Shown: positions 1 to 8,823 of the stretch, one piece after another
How the letters are laid out: each line of letters begins with the position of its first letter
How positions within the stretch are numbered: the first letter of the stretch is position 1
Assembly (NCBI RefSeq): GCF_030272895.1
Contig: NZ_JALRNF010000017.1
Span: 1-64,000, forward strand
Source: Pseudomonas sp. BGr12
GTDB lineage: Bacteria; Pseudomonadota; Gammaproteobacteria; Pseudomonadales; Pseudomonadaceae
Reading direction: 5' to 3'
DNA: 64,000 nucleotides
Translations under genes and position numbers: made by a program
Notes under the pieces: generated by a model
Database searches by the model: none
The model's input: the letters and a program-made list of their open reading frames with translations, nothing else
Told to the model about the DNA's origin: nothing

Positions 1-120
1 CGTAAGATTCATACACAAACATCTCTTAACCCATGATCCAACGCAGCGGGGGTCACGCCCGCTCATCCCCGGGTTGGTGGGGGCTTCCCCCGCGATGAGG
101 CCCCTAAGGCCGCCGAAATA

Positions 121-147
121 CCGGGAGATGCTCCACCTTCCTCCCGG
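121..147. terminator. Stem-loop downstream of transaldolase gene
   Basis: CCGGGAG (121-127) and CTCCCGG (141-147) form a perfect 7-bp stem with a 13-nt loop, just beyond the tal stop codon. No T-run follows on the minus strand, so it may be a 3' stabilising or rho-assisted structure rather than an intrinsic terminator. The rest of 1-168 shows no gene. Confidence 0.35.
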
Positions 148-168
148 CACCGGCAACCCGGACTTGTA

Positions 169-1095
169 TCAGGCCTTTGCAGCCAGCAGCGCCTCGAGCT
201 TCTCCTGGTCCCGGGCAAACTGGCGAATACCCTCGGCCAGCTTCTCGGTGGCCATGGCGTCTTCGTTGGAAGCCCAGCGGAACTGCGCTTCGCTCAGTTG
301 CTGGCGCGGTTCACCGGGGTTGCCCGGCTTGAGGATGCGCGGCAGCGCGCCCTGGTCATCGCTCAGCTGTTGCAGCAACTCGGGGCTGATGGTCAGGCGA
401 TCACAGCCCGCCAGTTGCTCGATCTGGCCGATATTGCGAAAGCTAGCGCCCATCACCACGGTGTCGTAACCGTTGGCCTTGTAGTAGTTGTAGATTCGCG
501 TCACCGACTGCACACCCGGATCCTCGGCGCCCACATACTCTTTGCCGGTGGATTTCTTGTACCAGTCATAGATACGGCCTACGAATGGCGAAATCAGGAA
601 CACCCCGGCGTCGGCGCAGGCCTGGGCTTGGGCGAAGGAGAACAGCAGGGTCAGGTTGGTCTGGATGCCTTCCTTCTCCAGCTTCTCGGCGGCGCGGATG
701 CCTTCCCAGGTCGAGGCCAGCTTGATCAGCACCCGGTCGCGACCGATGCCGGCTTTTTCGTACAGGTCGATCAGCTGGCGTGCCTTGTTCAGCAGCGCCG
801 GCTCATCGAAGGACAGACGGGCGTCCACCTCGGTGGAAATGCGCCCCGGGATCACCTTGAGAATCCCCGCGCCCACCGACACTGCAAAGGTATCGCAGGC
901 CAGGCCCAGGTCACCCTTGCTGCCCCGTACGGCCTGATCGAGCAGGTCGGCATAACCGGGCATGGCCGCGGCCTTGAGCAGCAGGGAAGGGTTGGTGGTG
1001 GCGTCGACCGGTTTCAGGCGGCTGATGGCATCGATATCACCCGTGTCGGCAACCACGGTCGTGAACTGCTTGAGTTGTTCCAGCTTGGAGGTCAT
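169..1095 (-). CDS. tal: Transaldolase
   Basis: Transaldolase, the pentose-phosphate enzyme that moves a dihydroxyacetone unit from sedoheptulose-7-P to glyceraldehyde-3-P through a lysine Schiff base in the cytosol. The 308-residue product matches the TalB-type length. The Schiff-base lysine is K125 in the motif LIKLASTW, and D17 in VADTGD is the conserved N-terminal aspartate. I start at ATG 1095 (MTSKLEQ), the conserved beginning of TalB-type proteins. An in-frame ATG 33 nt upstream would add an unconserved 11-residue tail. The gene lies downstream of dusA in the same orientation with a gap of about 120 nt, so co-transcription is possible. The identification is secure by sequence recognition. 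Confidence 0.95.
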   Translation of the reverse strand: MTSKLEQLKQFTTVVADTGDIDAISRLKPVDATTNPSLLLKAAAMPGYADLLDQAVRGSKGDLGLACDTFAVSVGAGILKVIPGRISTEVDARLSFDEPALLNKARQLIDLYEKAGIGRDRVLIKLASTWEGIRAAEKLEKEGIQTNLTLLFSFAQAQACADAGVFLISPFVGRIYDWYKKSTGKEYVGAEDPGVQSVTRIYNYYKANGYDTVVMGASFRNIGQIEQLAGCDRLTISPELLQQLSDDQGALPRILKPGNPGEPRQQLSEAQFRWASNEDAMATEKLAEGIRQFARDQEKLEALLAAKA

Positions 1096-1217
1096 GGGTG
1101 TGCTCTGTCCTGTGCGATGAATCGACATTACCCGAGCACCGCCAACCGCTCAAGGGCTGGCGGGCACGTGGGTTGAAGATAAACCTTCGAGTGTCGAAGC
1201 CGGCACAGGTTCCGGGG

Positions 1218-2237
1218 CTAGCGCCCTTGCAGCAGCTCGCCGGCCTGGTCGAGCAGGCCCAGCGGATCGGTGCTCTTGTGGATATCCACCGACAGCAACT
1301 GGCGGAACTTGCGCGCTCCCGGGAAGCCCTGGCCGAGGCCGAGGATATGGCGGGTCACGTGATGCATGGCTCCGCCCGACGCCAGGTGCGCGGCGATATA
1401 CGGTCGCAGCCTGGCCAGTGCCTCGCTGCGGCTGATCACCGGTGCCTGGCTTGCGAACAGTTGCTGATCGACCTCGGCCAGTAGGTACGGGTTGTGATAC
1501 GCCTCGCGACCGAGCATCACCCCGTCGAAGGTCTGCAAGTGCGCCTGGCACTCGGCCAGGGTCTTGATACCGCCGTTGAGGACGATCTCAAGCTCGGGGA
1601 AATCCGCCTTCAACTGCGCCGCCACGTCGTAGCGCAGGGGTGGGATCTCGCGGTTCTCCTTCGGCGACAGGCCTTCGAGAATCGCGATGCGCGCATGCAC
1701 GGTGAAACTGCGGCAACCGGCATCACGCACCTGACCGACGAAATCGCAGAGCTCGGCATAACTGTCGCGGCCGTTGATGCCGATACGGTGCTTGACCGTT
1801 ACCGGAATCTGCACCGCATCCTGCATCGCCTTCACGCAGTCGGCCACCAATGCCGGATGCCCCATCAGGCAGGCGCCGATCATATTGTTCTGCACCCGGT
1901 CGCTCGGACAACCGACATTGAGGTTCACCTCATCGTACCCGGCGTTCTCGGCGAGCTTTGCACACGCCGCGAGATCCGCCGGCACACTGCCGCCCAGTTG
2001 CAAGGCCAGCGGGTGCTCGGCCTCGTCATGACGCAGGAAGCGCTCGGTGTCACCGTGGAGCAGGGCACCGGTGGTGACCATCTCGGTGTAGAGCAGGGTG
2101 TTGCTCGAGAGCAGGCGCAGGAAGAAGCGGCAGTGGCGGTCGGTCCAGTCCATCATCGGCGCCACGGAGAAGCGGCGGGAGGGCTCGGGGCGAGTGTTTG
2201 CTGGGGTTGAGGCGGATTCTGGGGGCATTTCGTTCAA
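1218..2237 (-). CDS. dusA: tRNA-dihydrouridine(20/20a) synthase
   Basis: FMN- and NADPH-dependent enzyme that reduces uridines 20/20a in the tRNA D-loop. The 339-residue protein carries the FMN-barrel start FSVAPMMDWTDRHCR (about residues 23-37) and the catalytic cysteine C110 in NLNVGCPSDRVQ. It also has the KHRIG phosphate/FMN-binding segment and the later LNGGIKT barrel strand, in the order typical of DusA. The first about 20 residues are low complexity, and a start nearer residue 20 cannot be excluded. dusA is transcribed toward tal. dusA is a frequent integration site for mobile elements in Proteobacteria, but no integrase is seen beside it here. Confidence 0.95.
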   Translation of the reverse strand: MNEMPPESASTPANTRPEPSRRFSVAPMMDWTDRHCRFFLRLLSSNTLLYTEMVTTGALLHGDTERFLRHDEAEHPLALQLGGSVPADLAACAKLAENAGYDEVNLNVGCPSDRVQNNMIGACLMGHPALVADCVKAMQDAVQIPVTVKHRIGINGRDSYAELCDFVGQVRDAGCRSFTVHARIAILEGLSPKENREIPPLRYDVAAQLKADFPELEIVLNGGIKTLAECQAHLQTFDGVMLGREAYHNPYLLAEVDQQLFASQAPVISRSEALARLRPYIAAHLASGGAMHHVTRHILGLGQGFPGARKFRQLLSVDIHKSTDPLGLLDQAGELLQGR

Positions 2238-2590
2238 CGTGGGTCGTCGTAGGGGTTTCGGGGACGAGAGGTCAATAGTTTACCAAGAGTGCCAAGCTTT
2301 CGCCCGCAAGCAAGCGGCTAAATCGTTCTCCGTGGCTGAATAGCATGACATGATTTGGCTCTTGCGGAGCCTAGGCGTAACCTTGAGTGATTTTTTTGGT
2401 TACTCTGCCTAATGGATTTGGCTTGGCGGCCGATTATCGTTATGGGGAAAATTGAGACAAGGAAATGACAGCGGAGCCAGGGTCAGGAGCCTGGAGGGGT
2501 CCGCCTCAGTTGTAGAGTCCAAAATCCAATAAAGATACAGGGGATGTATTGCTATGCCTGCGCCTACAATAAATTTTTTGGACGATAACC
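2238..2590. other. Intergenic region between dusA and acetyltransferase
   Basis: This 353-nt stretch must hold the dusA promoter (minus strand) and that of the acetyltransferase (plus strand). It is more AT-rich than the flanks from about 2340 on. CCAGG/CCTGG arms near 2476-2494 could form a short hairpin. I see no convincing ORF, tRNA or attachment site. Confidence 0.4.
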
Positions 2591-3298
2591 ATGTTCTTCA
2601 GTAAAGGCGGTATTGATATCGCTTCCGAGTCCACGTTTCTGCAGTTGAAAAAAAATCAGTCGATCGTAGAGGCGCCGGCGAGGATATCCGGAGTCAGTAG
2701 CTTTAATGTGGGCTCGGTTGGGGCTTTCACTTTTTTTCGCGGTGGCTCTGTTGAAGGGTTGAAGTCGATTGGCCGCTTTTGCTCGGTTGCTCCTAATATA
2801 GTGGTGGCCCCCGTAGAGCATGACATGAGGCTTTTGACGACGAGCACATTCATCAATTCCTGGCTGGATGTGGAGGTTTCCAACGATTACTGGGGCAGAA
2901 ACGCAGAAGAAAGGAAGAGTGCGCTACGCAGGATGCGCGAGCCTACCTCCCGGAATCAGCAGCACGTGATCATTGGAAACGACGTATGGATTGGCCAGAA
3001 CGTGGTCATCCGGAAGGGAGTAAGAGTCGGCAATGGTGCTGTGATTGGCGCGAACTCCGTAGTGTCGAGAGATGTCGAGGCATATGAAGTCGTGGGAGGC
3101 GCACCAGCCAAGCACATCAAGTACAGATTCTCGACCGATCTGATCGCGGTGTTGGAAAGGGTCCAGTGGTGGAATTGGGCGCTTGATTGCCTGGATGGGA
3201 TTGCTTGGGTCGATCCCGAGCAAGCCGCTGAGCTGCTGGATGAGCGGCACAGGCACGGTATGTATCATGAGGCCAGCTACGAAACGCTGGTTTATTGA
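2591..3298 (+). CDS. CatB-type hexapeptide-repeat O-acetyltransferase
   Basis: Predicted xenobiotic/polysaccharide acyltransferase of the left-handed beta-helix (LbH, CatB/VatD-like) family, acetyl-CoA dependent. In 235 residues there are hexapeptide turns (for example [17 protein letters not shown] and [35 protein letters not shown]). The catalytic histidine is probably H77 in the PVEHDM motif. The closing [14 protein letters not shown] segment, where acetyl-CoA binds, is characteristic. The substrate is unknown; relatives acetylate surface sugars or streptogramin/chloramphenicol-type drugs. It stands alone in an AT-richer pocket after dusA, suggesting acquired DNA. The Shine-Dalgarno sequence is weak. 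Confidence 0.8.
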   Translation: MFFSKGGIDIASESTFLQLKKNQSIVEAPARISGVSSFNVGSVGAFTFFRGGSVEGLKSIGRFCSVAPNIVVAPVEHDMRLLTTSTFINSWLDVEVSNDYWGRNAEERKSALRRMREPTSRNQQHVIIGNDVWIGQNVVIRKGVRVGNGAVIGANSVVSRDVEAYEVVGGAPAKHIKYRFSTDLIAVLERVQWWNWALDCLDGIAWVDPEQAAELLDERHRHGMYHEASYETLVY

Positions 3299-3745
3299 CT
3301 TGGCCGCCATCAATCCATTTGTCAGATGCGTCTGATGTATGGGTGGCCGTAGAGACGAGAGTTAAGGTAAGTGGATTGCCGGTCTGGATGTCCATGGATT
3401 GGACGGGCTCTTGATGAAGAGAAGGCAAAATTTTTGCTCGTCGCCCGTTTTATAAGCTCACTGCTGCAACGTCCCGAACTAAATGCGTCTGAAAGTAATC
3501 GAAACGGCCTGTTGCATTGTTCCGTTCGCGTAACAAATCAGCGAAAAGGTTATGGACTTATTTTCCAGGCGCCGTCGCGTAATGGGCCTGCCCCTTTTCC
3601 CTCATGAGCATGTGCCTACAAGCGGTACAGTAAAGTTTGAGCTGAGTGGATGGAGACCGGGGTGCCGGAGCCAGGTACAGGAGAGGCTGAGTAGTTCCAG
3701 AGTATATACCTGATTACCCGGATCATTTGATCTGTGCCCTGCTTA
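3299..3745. other. Gene-poor interval, 447 nt
   Basis: This interval lies between the acetyltransferase stop and the stop of the small minus-strand membrane protein. A frame open at 3371-3607 encodes a cysteine/serine-rich sequence that matches nothing I recognise and has no ribosome-binding site, so I do not call it. Nothing else is supported. Confidence 0.4.
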
Positions 3746-3853
3746 TTAATCGTAGTCCTCACACTTCTTTATTCGTCGGCCAATTATAAAAATCGTCGCT
3801 ACCGGGATAGCAACGAACACAATGATGATCAGGGCTGCAGCAATCCACCACAT
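3746..3853 (-). CDS. Small single-span membrane protein, 35 aa
   Basis: A 35-residue ORF starts at ATG 3853 and begins MWWIAAALIIIVFV. It is one continuous hydrophobic helix (about residues 3-24) followed by a basic/acidic cytoplasmic tail (GRRIKKCEDYD). A good ribosome-binding site, GGAGAGGTGCC, ends about 3 nt before the start codon, which separates it from chance. No family is recognised. Small single-helix proteins of this type often modulate larger membrane partners or act in stress, but no partner is visible nearby. Translation is plausible from the Shine-Dalgarno sequence and composition only. Confidence 0.5.
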   Translation of the reverse strand: MWWIAAALIIIVFVAIPVATIFIIGRRIKKCEDYD

Positions 3854-4337
3854 GATGGCACCTCTCCGGCCCGTAGGCCGTGCGTTGAGCTGTGTCCGTC
3901 CAGAACCCGATCAGTGATCGAGTTGGTCGAACGCTTATCACTCTCCCTGTGCCCGCTGTTGAGCGGGTAATTATTTTTGTTTGGGGAAACCAATACAGCT
4001 CACCGAACAACAACCGAAAGCCATTCTGCCCGGGCAGGTAGCTGCGCCGTCACTTTCCTGGCGCCGCTAAACTGTACCATTGCTTTCTATTAGGCAGAAA
4101 GGGGCGGCGGAAAGGATAGAGATTTATTTTGCAGGACACCCCGCTGCCTGTTCTTGCGGCAGTCAATGTGACGTGTTGGGAGCTGTTGAAGCAAACGTTT
4201 TCTATCACTTGTTTTTATGAAAATTCCTTACAGATCAAATGTCTGTTCTTCCTGACGCTTCAGGTGTATGGCAATTTGACGCTGCTGTTTTTCCCGTCTA
4301 TGCCTACTTGAAACACCCCCTGTGGAGGCGTTGCGAA
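3854..4337. other. Intergenic region upstream of secreted-protein operon
   Basis: 484 nt without a convincing gene. It contains the promoter of the small minus-strand membrane protein, a hairpin followed by a T-rich tract at 3952-3979 (listed separately), a 12-bp perfect palindrome CTGCCCGGGCAG at 4026-4037, and presumably the promoter for the gene starting at 4338. The frame is open upstream of 4338, but that translation does not look protein-like. Confidence 0.35.
3952..3979 (+). terminator. Possible intrinsic terminator
   Basis: CCCGCT (3952-3957), loop GTTG, AGCGGG (3962-3967), then TAATTATTTTTG. This looks like a rho-independent terminator for plus-strand transcription. No plus-strand gene ends nearby, so it could terminate a long 3' UTR of the acetyltransferase gene or a small RNA. 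Confidence 0.35.
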
Positions 4338-5063
4338 ATGGCAACATCAAACTGGCTGTGGCCTTCCTCCAAAGTCGAGATTCCTTTCATCCAATTGACC
4401 GCTTCGATGCTGCTCCCACTGCTCGTCCTCATTGCCGGCTGGAGCCCTGCCGCCAGCGCCGCATCCGGCTGCGACGGGGTTGTGCAGTGCAGGTCGAACA
4501 CAGGGGGCGGTTACTCAGGCTCCGGCAGCAGTAGCAACGACGCCGCCACCTCGCAAATGATCCAGCAAGGCGGCGAAATGCTGATGCAGATGCTGGAAGA
4601 TGGCGAGAACGAGCGCCGGGCCCGACAGGAAGAAGAGCAGCGCCAGCTCCAGCAGGAAATCATGCTCCGGGAGCAGGAAAAACAGTACCAGCTCAACAAG
4701 GCCAGGCAGGATCCTTCACTCAACCCCTGGTCCGACGGCCCCAGCTTTCAACGGCGCGCAAACACGCCCCCCGCGGCGCCGGTTCCTACGCCCAGGGTCG
4801 TCTCGAACCCCGACAAGCCGCCACCCCCACCCAAACCCAAGGATCCCGACCAGAACTACGCCGGAAAGTCCTGCGAGTACTTCACCCGCCCCAGTGACGA
4901 GGCCCACCTGAATTACCACGCCGACGGCACGGTGCTTTCGTATGGCAAGTACGTCTACAAGTGTGAAAACCGGCGGTGGAAATATCTCACCACCCGCGAC
5001 AAGTACTGGGCATCGACCGAGCGGCTGGACGCCAGTTGGTTCGAAGGCGGTTCCGCCGAATGA
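4338..5063 (+). CDS. Secreted protein with coiled-coil and proline-rich segments, unknown function
   Basis: I do not recognise this family. ATG 4338 is chosen because GGAGG lies about 10 nt upstream. The longer open frame upstream has no ribosome-binding site. The 241-residue product has a hydrophobic export segment ending in GWSPAASAASG (signal peptidase I-like AxA), and mature cysteines. A Gly/Ser linker follows, then a Glu/Gln/Arg-rich heptad-like region (about residues 75-125) likely to form a coiled coil. A Pro/Lys-rich stretch (about 150-175) leads into a C-terminal Cys/Tyr/Trp-rich domain with GKSCEYF and YKCENRRWKY. The signal region is unusually far from the N-terminus, so the true start could be the later ATG before LLPLLV. 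It lies 13 nt upstream of a lipoprotein gene, and the two probably form an operon. Confidence 0.65.
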   Translation: MATSNWLWPSSKVEIPFIQLTASMLLPLLVLIAGWSPAASAASGCDGVVQCRSNTGGGYSGSGSSSNDAATSQMIQQGGEMLMQMLEDGENERRARQEEEQRQLQQEIMLREQEKQYQLNKARQDPSLNPWSDGPSFQRRANTPPAAPVPTPRVVSNPDKPPPPPKPKDPDQNYAGKSCEYFTRPSDEAHLNYHADGTVLSYGKYVYKCENRRWKYLTTRDKYWASTERLDASWFEGGSAE

Positions 5064-5076
5064 GGAGTGCGCTGAC

Positions 5077-5868
5077 ATGAACATGAAGCTGATGACGGTC
5101 GCCTGGGTGTTTCCTTTGCTGGCCGGGTGCATGTCGTACAGTTCGCTGGACGGCTCGAAGGAAATCGAATCCATTGAGGCGTCTACCAGCAATCCGAATG
5201 CGATAGCTGATCAGTTGATCCCATTGGCACAGAAGGTGTGCAGCAAGAATAAAGTGTCCTGGGATTATTACTGGTCATGCACCAGTTACTATAAAGCGAT
5301 TGGCCATGCCTTGTACATTTCCGGTCGCTACGCCGAAGCGAACGACTACATCATCAATTACTTGATGATGAGCCGGATTTCCGAGGAGAAAAATAATGCA
5401 GGTACCACCAGTGACCTGATCCAGTGCAATACCATGTTGTATTATGAGGCCGATTCGAAACAAAAAACTTCGCCTTACTACAACGCCAGAACGGCCTTGT
5501 ATCAATCGCTGAAGGCCTCGGGCGATCCGCGGGCCAGGGACTGGCTGGCCATGGCCTATCTGTGCCAGTCGGCATTTGACAGTGCCAACCTGCAGCCGGT
5601 CATCAGTGATGCCGCCTACCTGGATGACGTCGAGCGGTTCTGGGGCAAGGAAGACCGCAGGGAAGCCGAGTTCTATATCAAGAATGTCAAAGAGGTCATC
5701 GAGCGCAAGCGCGACGAGATCCTCAGCAACCCCAACCTGGAGAGCGGGCAATACGCTGCCGAAGGGGCCATCGTCTACAAGAATGCCCTTGATTATGTGG
5801 TGAAGAACAACCTGTCGCTTCCCTATCAGCAATTCTTGCAGCAGCAGTATGCGGACTTGAGCAACTGA
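5077..5868 (+). CDS. Lipoprotein of unknown function
   Basis: A 263-residue predicted lipoprotein. It has a short basic N-terminus, a hydrophobic core and a lipobox LLAG-C with the lipidated cysteine at about residue 18. ATG 5077 is preceded by GAGGAG about 10 nt upstream and starts 13 nt after the preceding gene, so they look co-transcribed. The mature part is mostly helical with repeated Tyr/Ala-rich stretches (ISGRYAEANDYIINYL, ASGDPRARDWLAMAYLCQS) that resemble degenerate TPR/Sel1-type helices, but no domain can be named. Its partner is probably the secreted coiled-coil protein encoded just upstream. Confidence 0.7.
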   Translation: MNMKLMTVAWVFPLLAGCMSYSSLDGSKEIESIEASTSNPNAIADQLIPLAQKVCSKNKVSWDYYWSCTSYYKAIGHALYISGRYAEANDYIINYLMMSRISEEKNNAGTTSDLIQCNTMLYYEADSKQKTSPYYNARTALYQSLKASGDPRARDWLAMAYLCQSAFDSANLQPVISDAAYLDDVERFWGKEDRREAEFYIKNVKEVIERKRDEILSNPNLESGQYAAEGAIVYKNALDYVVKNNLSLPYQQFLQQQYADLSN

Positions 5869-5911
5869 GTCGGCATCCGCCACGTTCGGTATTTCCTCCG
5901 TGCAGACGTGG

Positions 5912-6493
5912 TTACAGCCATTTGGGAATGTCGATTCGCGTATGACGGCCAAGTTTGTCGAGCAGAACACTGGCATCGGCTTCAACGATTAATGATTGTC
6001 GATGACCGTCGGGTAAGAACTTCTCTTTAACCATGTGATCGATAAAGCCAAGGAAGGGGGTGAAGAAACCCCCGATATTCAGCAGGCCAACCGGTTTGTC
6101 CATCTCCCCCAGTTGGTTCATCGACCACACTTCCATGAGTTCTTCCAGGGTGCCGATTCCGCCGGGCAGGGCAATGAAGGCGTCGGCCAGTTCAATCATG
6201 CGTTCCTTGCGGCGGCGCAAGGTCGGTGTGATTTCATGCCCGGTCAGGCCCGCATGGGACTGCCCGCGCTGATGCAGGTTCGCGGTAACGACACCATGCA
6301 CCCGCCCGCCCGCTGCGAGGGCGGCGTCGGCGACGGTCCCCATCAGGCCTTTGCCGGTCCCGCCATAGATGGTGGCAATGCCGTGATTGCCGAGTACCTG
6401 CCCCAAGGTTCGCGCGCCATCGGCAAAGTCATCGCTGGCACCGAAATTGGACCCGCAGAACACCGCGACAGCGTTGATGGTGCGGATCGTCAT
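5912..6493 (-). CDS. LOG-family nucleoside 5'-monophosphate phosphoribohydrolase
   Basis: Rossmann-fold protein of the LOG/TIGR00730 family (lysine-decarboxylase-like). Members hydrolyse cytokinin riboside 5'-monophosphates or AMP to free base and ribose-5-P. The 193-residue product has the nucleotide-binding start NAVAVFCGSN and the family signature PGGIGTLEE at residues 110-118 preceded by RKERM. ATG 6493 is chosen over an upstream ATG because it overlaps the azoreductase stop codon by one base (TGATG), the usual sign of translational coupling. Function in a non-plant-associated context is usually purine salvage; cytokinin activation is only a family possibility. Confidence 0.88.
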   Translation of the reverse strand: MTIRTINAVAVFCGSNFGASDDFADGARTLGQVLGNHGIATIYGGTGKGLMGTVADAALAAGGRVHGVVTANLHQRGQSHAGLTGHEITPTLRRRKERMIELADAFIALPGGIGTLEELMEVWSMNQLGEMDKPVGLLNIGGFFTPFLGFIDHMVKEKFLPDGHRQSLIVEADASVLLDKLGRHTRIDIPKWL

Positions 6494-7134
6494 CAGTCTT
6501 TTCTCCAGTGGGCGCAAGGTGTTGCTGTGCAGTCGGTAAAATGCTCCTGCAATGCCTGCTCCGCATGCTCCCTTGCCTGCAACACATATTCCTGTGCGGC
6601 ATTGGTGCCCTGTACGGAGAAAAACCTCAGGTCGTGAAGCCCGATGGTCGGCAGGATGGCCTTGAGGTAAGGGGTGAGGAAGTCGGGTTGGCGTGCCAGT
6701 TCTCCACTGAATCGGCCGCCGGAGGAAATGGCAACGTACACGGGGCGATCAGCCAGCAGGCCGACCTTGCCGGACCGGGTGATGGTAAAGGTGCGTCGAA
6801 CCCTGACCACATGATCGATCCAGGCTTTCAGGGCCGAGGGCGCTGCCAGGTTGTGCATCGGCGTGCTGATGACGATGCAGTGCGCGCATTCCAGCTCCTG
6901 GATCAGCGCTTCAGAGCGGGCCATGGAACCGACCGGCGACACATCGCTATCCGATGCCTGTGACTGAGCATGGTCGGCATCGATGTGCGGCAGGGATCCA
7001 TCGCCGATGACTCGGTGGGTCAAGTGGGCTGTCGGCTCATTCTGCTGAAGCCGTTCGATGATTCGCCGGGCCAGCCTGAAGCTTTCCGCGACTTCTCCCC
7101 TTGGGCTGCAACTGACATGCAGGATTCTCTTCAT
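6493..7134 (-). CDS. azoR: FMN-dependent NADH-azoreductase / quinone reductase
   Basis: Flavodoxin-fold AzoR-type oxidoreductase that transfers two electrons from NAD(P)H to quinones, azo dyes or nitroaromatics. At 213 residues it has the usual length. Features are the FMN-phosphate loop SCSPRGEVAESF near the N-terminus, the STPMHNLAAPSALKAWIDHV segment lining the flavin, and the AISSGGRFSGE loop. It is the first gene of a two-gene operon with the LOG protein and lies divergent from a MocR-type regulator. Electrophile/quinone stress induction through that regulator is inference. The subfamily is clear, the physiological substrate is not. Confidence 0.85.
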   Translation of the reverse strand: MKRILHVSCSPRGEVAESFRLARRIIERLQQNEPTAHLTHRVIGDGSLPHIDADHAQSQASDSDVSPVGSMARSEALIQELECAHCIVISTPMHNLAAPSALKAWIDHVVRVRRTFTITRSGKVGLLADRPVYVAISSGGRFSGELARQPDFLTPYLKAILPTIGLHDLRFFSVQGTNAAQEYVLQAREHAEQALQEHFTDCTATPCAHWRKD

Positions 7135-7287
7135 TGCGCTTTCCGGTGTTGTTGGTCGGTGTCAAAGCATACGAGCCGGGTTGTGGCCACCCCAGAGCCA
7201 TGAATCGACACGAGTATTGGTCCATGAAGGGCCGTGAAGAGCGGGTGGTATAGTTCAGGCGTAATAATCGCCCCGGATAGCCAGACC

Positions 7288-8718
7288 ATGCCTACCCCCC
7301 AAATCAGTGGCCTCGCTGCACTTGACCCTGCCAGCGGAACGCCGCTGTATCGACAGGTCTATGACCGGCTGCGTGACGCCATCGCCGCCGGTGTGCTCAA
7401 GCCCGGCGAGCGGGTTCCTTCGGTCAGGGCGTTGACCAAGGAGCTTGGGCTGTCCAGGGGGACCGTCGATGCGGCCTACGCGCAGCTCGCCGCCGAAGGC
7501 TACCTCCAGGCCCGGGGACAGGCCGGTACCATCGTCGCCAGTGACCTGCCGTCCATTGCGCCTGTTGCGCAGCGGGCGCCAGCGCCAGAAGTCACCGTCA
7601 CCGCGACCAGCTTTCGCCCCGAATCGATACGCCCGTTGCAAATGGGCTTGCCGGCGCTGGACAGCTTCCCGCGCAAGGTCTGGGCGCGGTTGGGTGCCAG
7701 TTGCCTGCGCGCCATGCAGGCTGCGGACATGGTGCATCCGGCGGTTTGTGGCCTGCCTGAGTTACGTACTCAGATTGCAGCGTATCTGCAGGTTGCGCGG
7801 GGTATTACCTGCTCGCCGTCCCAGGTCTTCGTCACCAGCGGCTATCGCCACACGGTCTCGTTGATCGCCGAGGCTCTGTTGATGGCAGGCGATAGCGTCT
7901 GGATCGAAGATCCGGGCTACCCGCCGACACGCGAACTGCTCGAACGCCGGGCTATCGCGACCGTCGCAGTGCCGGTGGATCAGGAGGGGATGCTGGTTGC
8001 CACAGGGCTGGCGCGGGCTCCCCGGGCGCGAGCGGCGGTCGTCACCCCTGCCCACCAGAGCCCACTGGGTGTGTCCTTGTCGCTGGCGCGGCGCCTGGCG
8101 CTGCTGGAGTGGGCCAGACGCGAAGCAGCATGGATCATCGAGGACGATTACGACGGCGAATACCGATATGTCAGTCGTCCGTTGCCGGCATTGAAGAGCC
8201 TGGATCATGACGGCCGGGTGCTCTATGCGGGCACGTTCAGCAAGGTGCTGATGCCGGGCATACGCCTTGCCTATCTGGTTGTTCCCCCGATGCTGGTCGA
8301 GCGCTTCGAACTGGTTACCCAGACCTTCACCGGCGGAAGCCCCCAGCTCACCCAGGCGATGGTCAGTGCCTTCATCGCCCAGGGGCACTTTGCGCGGCAC
8401 ATCCAGCGGATGCGCAAGCTCTACGCCGAACGTCGAGCCCTGGCAGTCGCTGGCCTTCAGAGCGAGTTGCAGGACTATGTGCACATTGACGTTCAGCCAG
8501 GCGGCATGCATCTGGTCCTGCGCCTGAAGGCGCCACTGTTGGATCGCGATCTGGTTGCCCGCATACTTGAGCATGGCTTGTACGCCGAAGCGCTGTCGGA
8601 TTGGAACGTGGAGCCCAGAAGCGCCCCCGGCTTGCTGGTGGGGTTCACCAACATCGAATCGCGCAGTGTCGCGCAATCCCTGGGACGGCAGCTTCGCATG
8701 CTGATCCAGTCCGCCTGA
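7288..8718 (+). CDS. MocR/PdxR-type regulator (GntR winged helix + aminotransferase-like domain)
   Basis: A 476-residue chimera of an N-terminal GntR winged helix (about residues 12-80, LYRQVYDRLRDAIAAGVLKPGERVPSVR and LGLSRGTVDAAYAQL) and a fold-type I aminotransferase-like domain. The PLP lysine is K319 in GTFSKVLMPG, with IIEDDYDGEYRY upstream. MocR proteins sense PLP or amino compounds and usually control adjacent genes. I start at ATG 7288 (MPTPQISG), as upstream codons give unconserved sequence. It is divergent from azoR and lies about 100 nt before a CMD-family gene and an SMR exporter, both candidate targets. Confidence 0.88.
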   Translation: MPTPQISGLAALDPASGTPLYRQVYDRLRDAIAAGVLKPGERVPSVRALTKELGLSRGTVDAAYAQLAAEGYLQARGQAGTIVASDLPSIAPVAQRAPAPEVTVTATSFRPESIRPLQMGLPALDSFPRKVWARLGASCLRAMQAADMVHPAVCGLPELRTQIAAYLQVARGITCSPSQVFVTSGYRHTVSLIAEALLMAGDSVWIEDPGYPPTRELLERRAIATVAVPVDQEGMLVATGLARAPRARAAVVTPAHQSPLGVSLSLARRLALLEWARREAAWIIEDDYDGEYRYVSRPLPALKSLDHDGRVLYAGTFSKVLMPGIRLAYLVVPPMLVERFELVTQTFTGGSPQLTQAMVSAFIAQGHFARHIQRMRKLYAERRALAVAGLQSELQDYVHIDVQPGGMHLVLRLKAPLLDRDLVARILEHGLYAEALSDWNVEPRSAPGLLVGFTNIESRSVAQSLGRQLRMLIQSA

Positions 8719-8823
8719 GTCGCGGCAGCATGGCCCAGTGCGGAAGACCAATCATGGACCTTCTGGCATAGGCCATGTCCCCCGATGATTGAGTCTCTTG
8801 TTCGTTCACTCCAAGGACTCATC

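Noticed and set aside
2238..3300. Genomic island integrated at dusA
   Set aside because: dusA is a known integration site, but no integrase, direct repeat of the dusA end or att site is visible here.
3371..3607. Possible 78-residue gene
   Set aside because: No ribosome-binding site, no recognisable domain and atypical codon use.
5912..6493. Lysine decarboxylase
   Set aside because: Old family name only; the PGGIGTLEE motif marks phosphoribohydrolases and no PLP-decarboxylase features exist.
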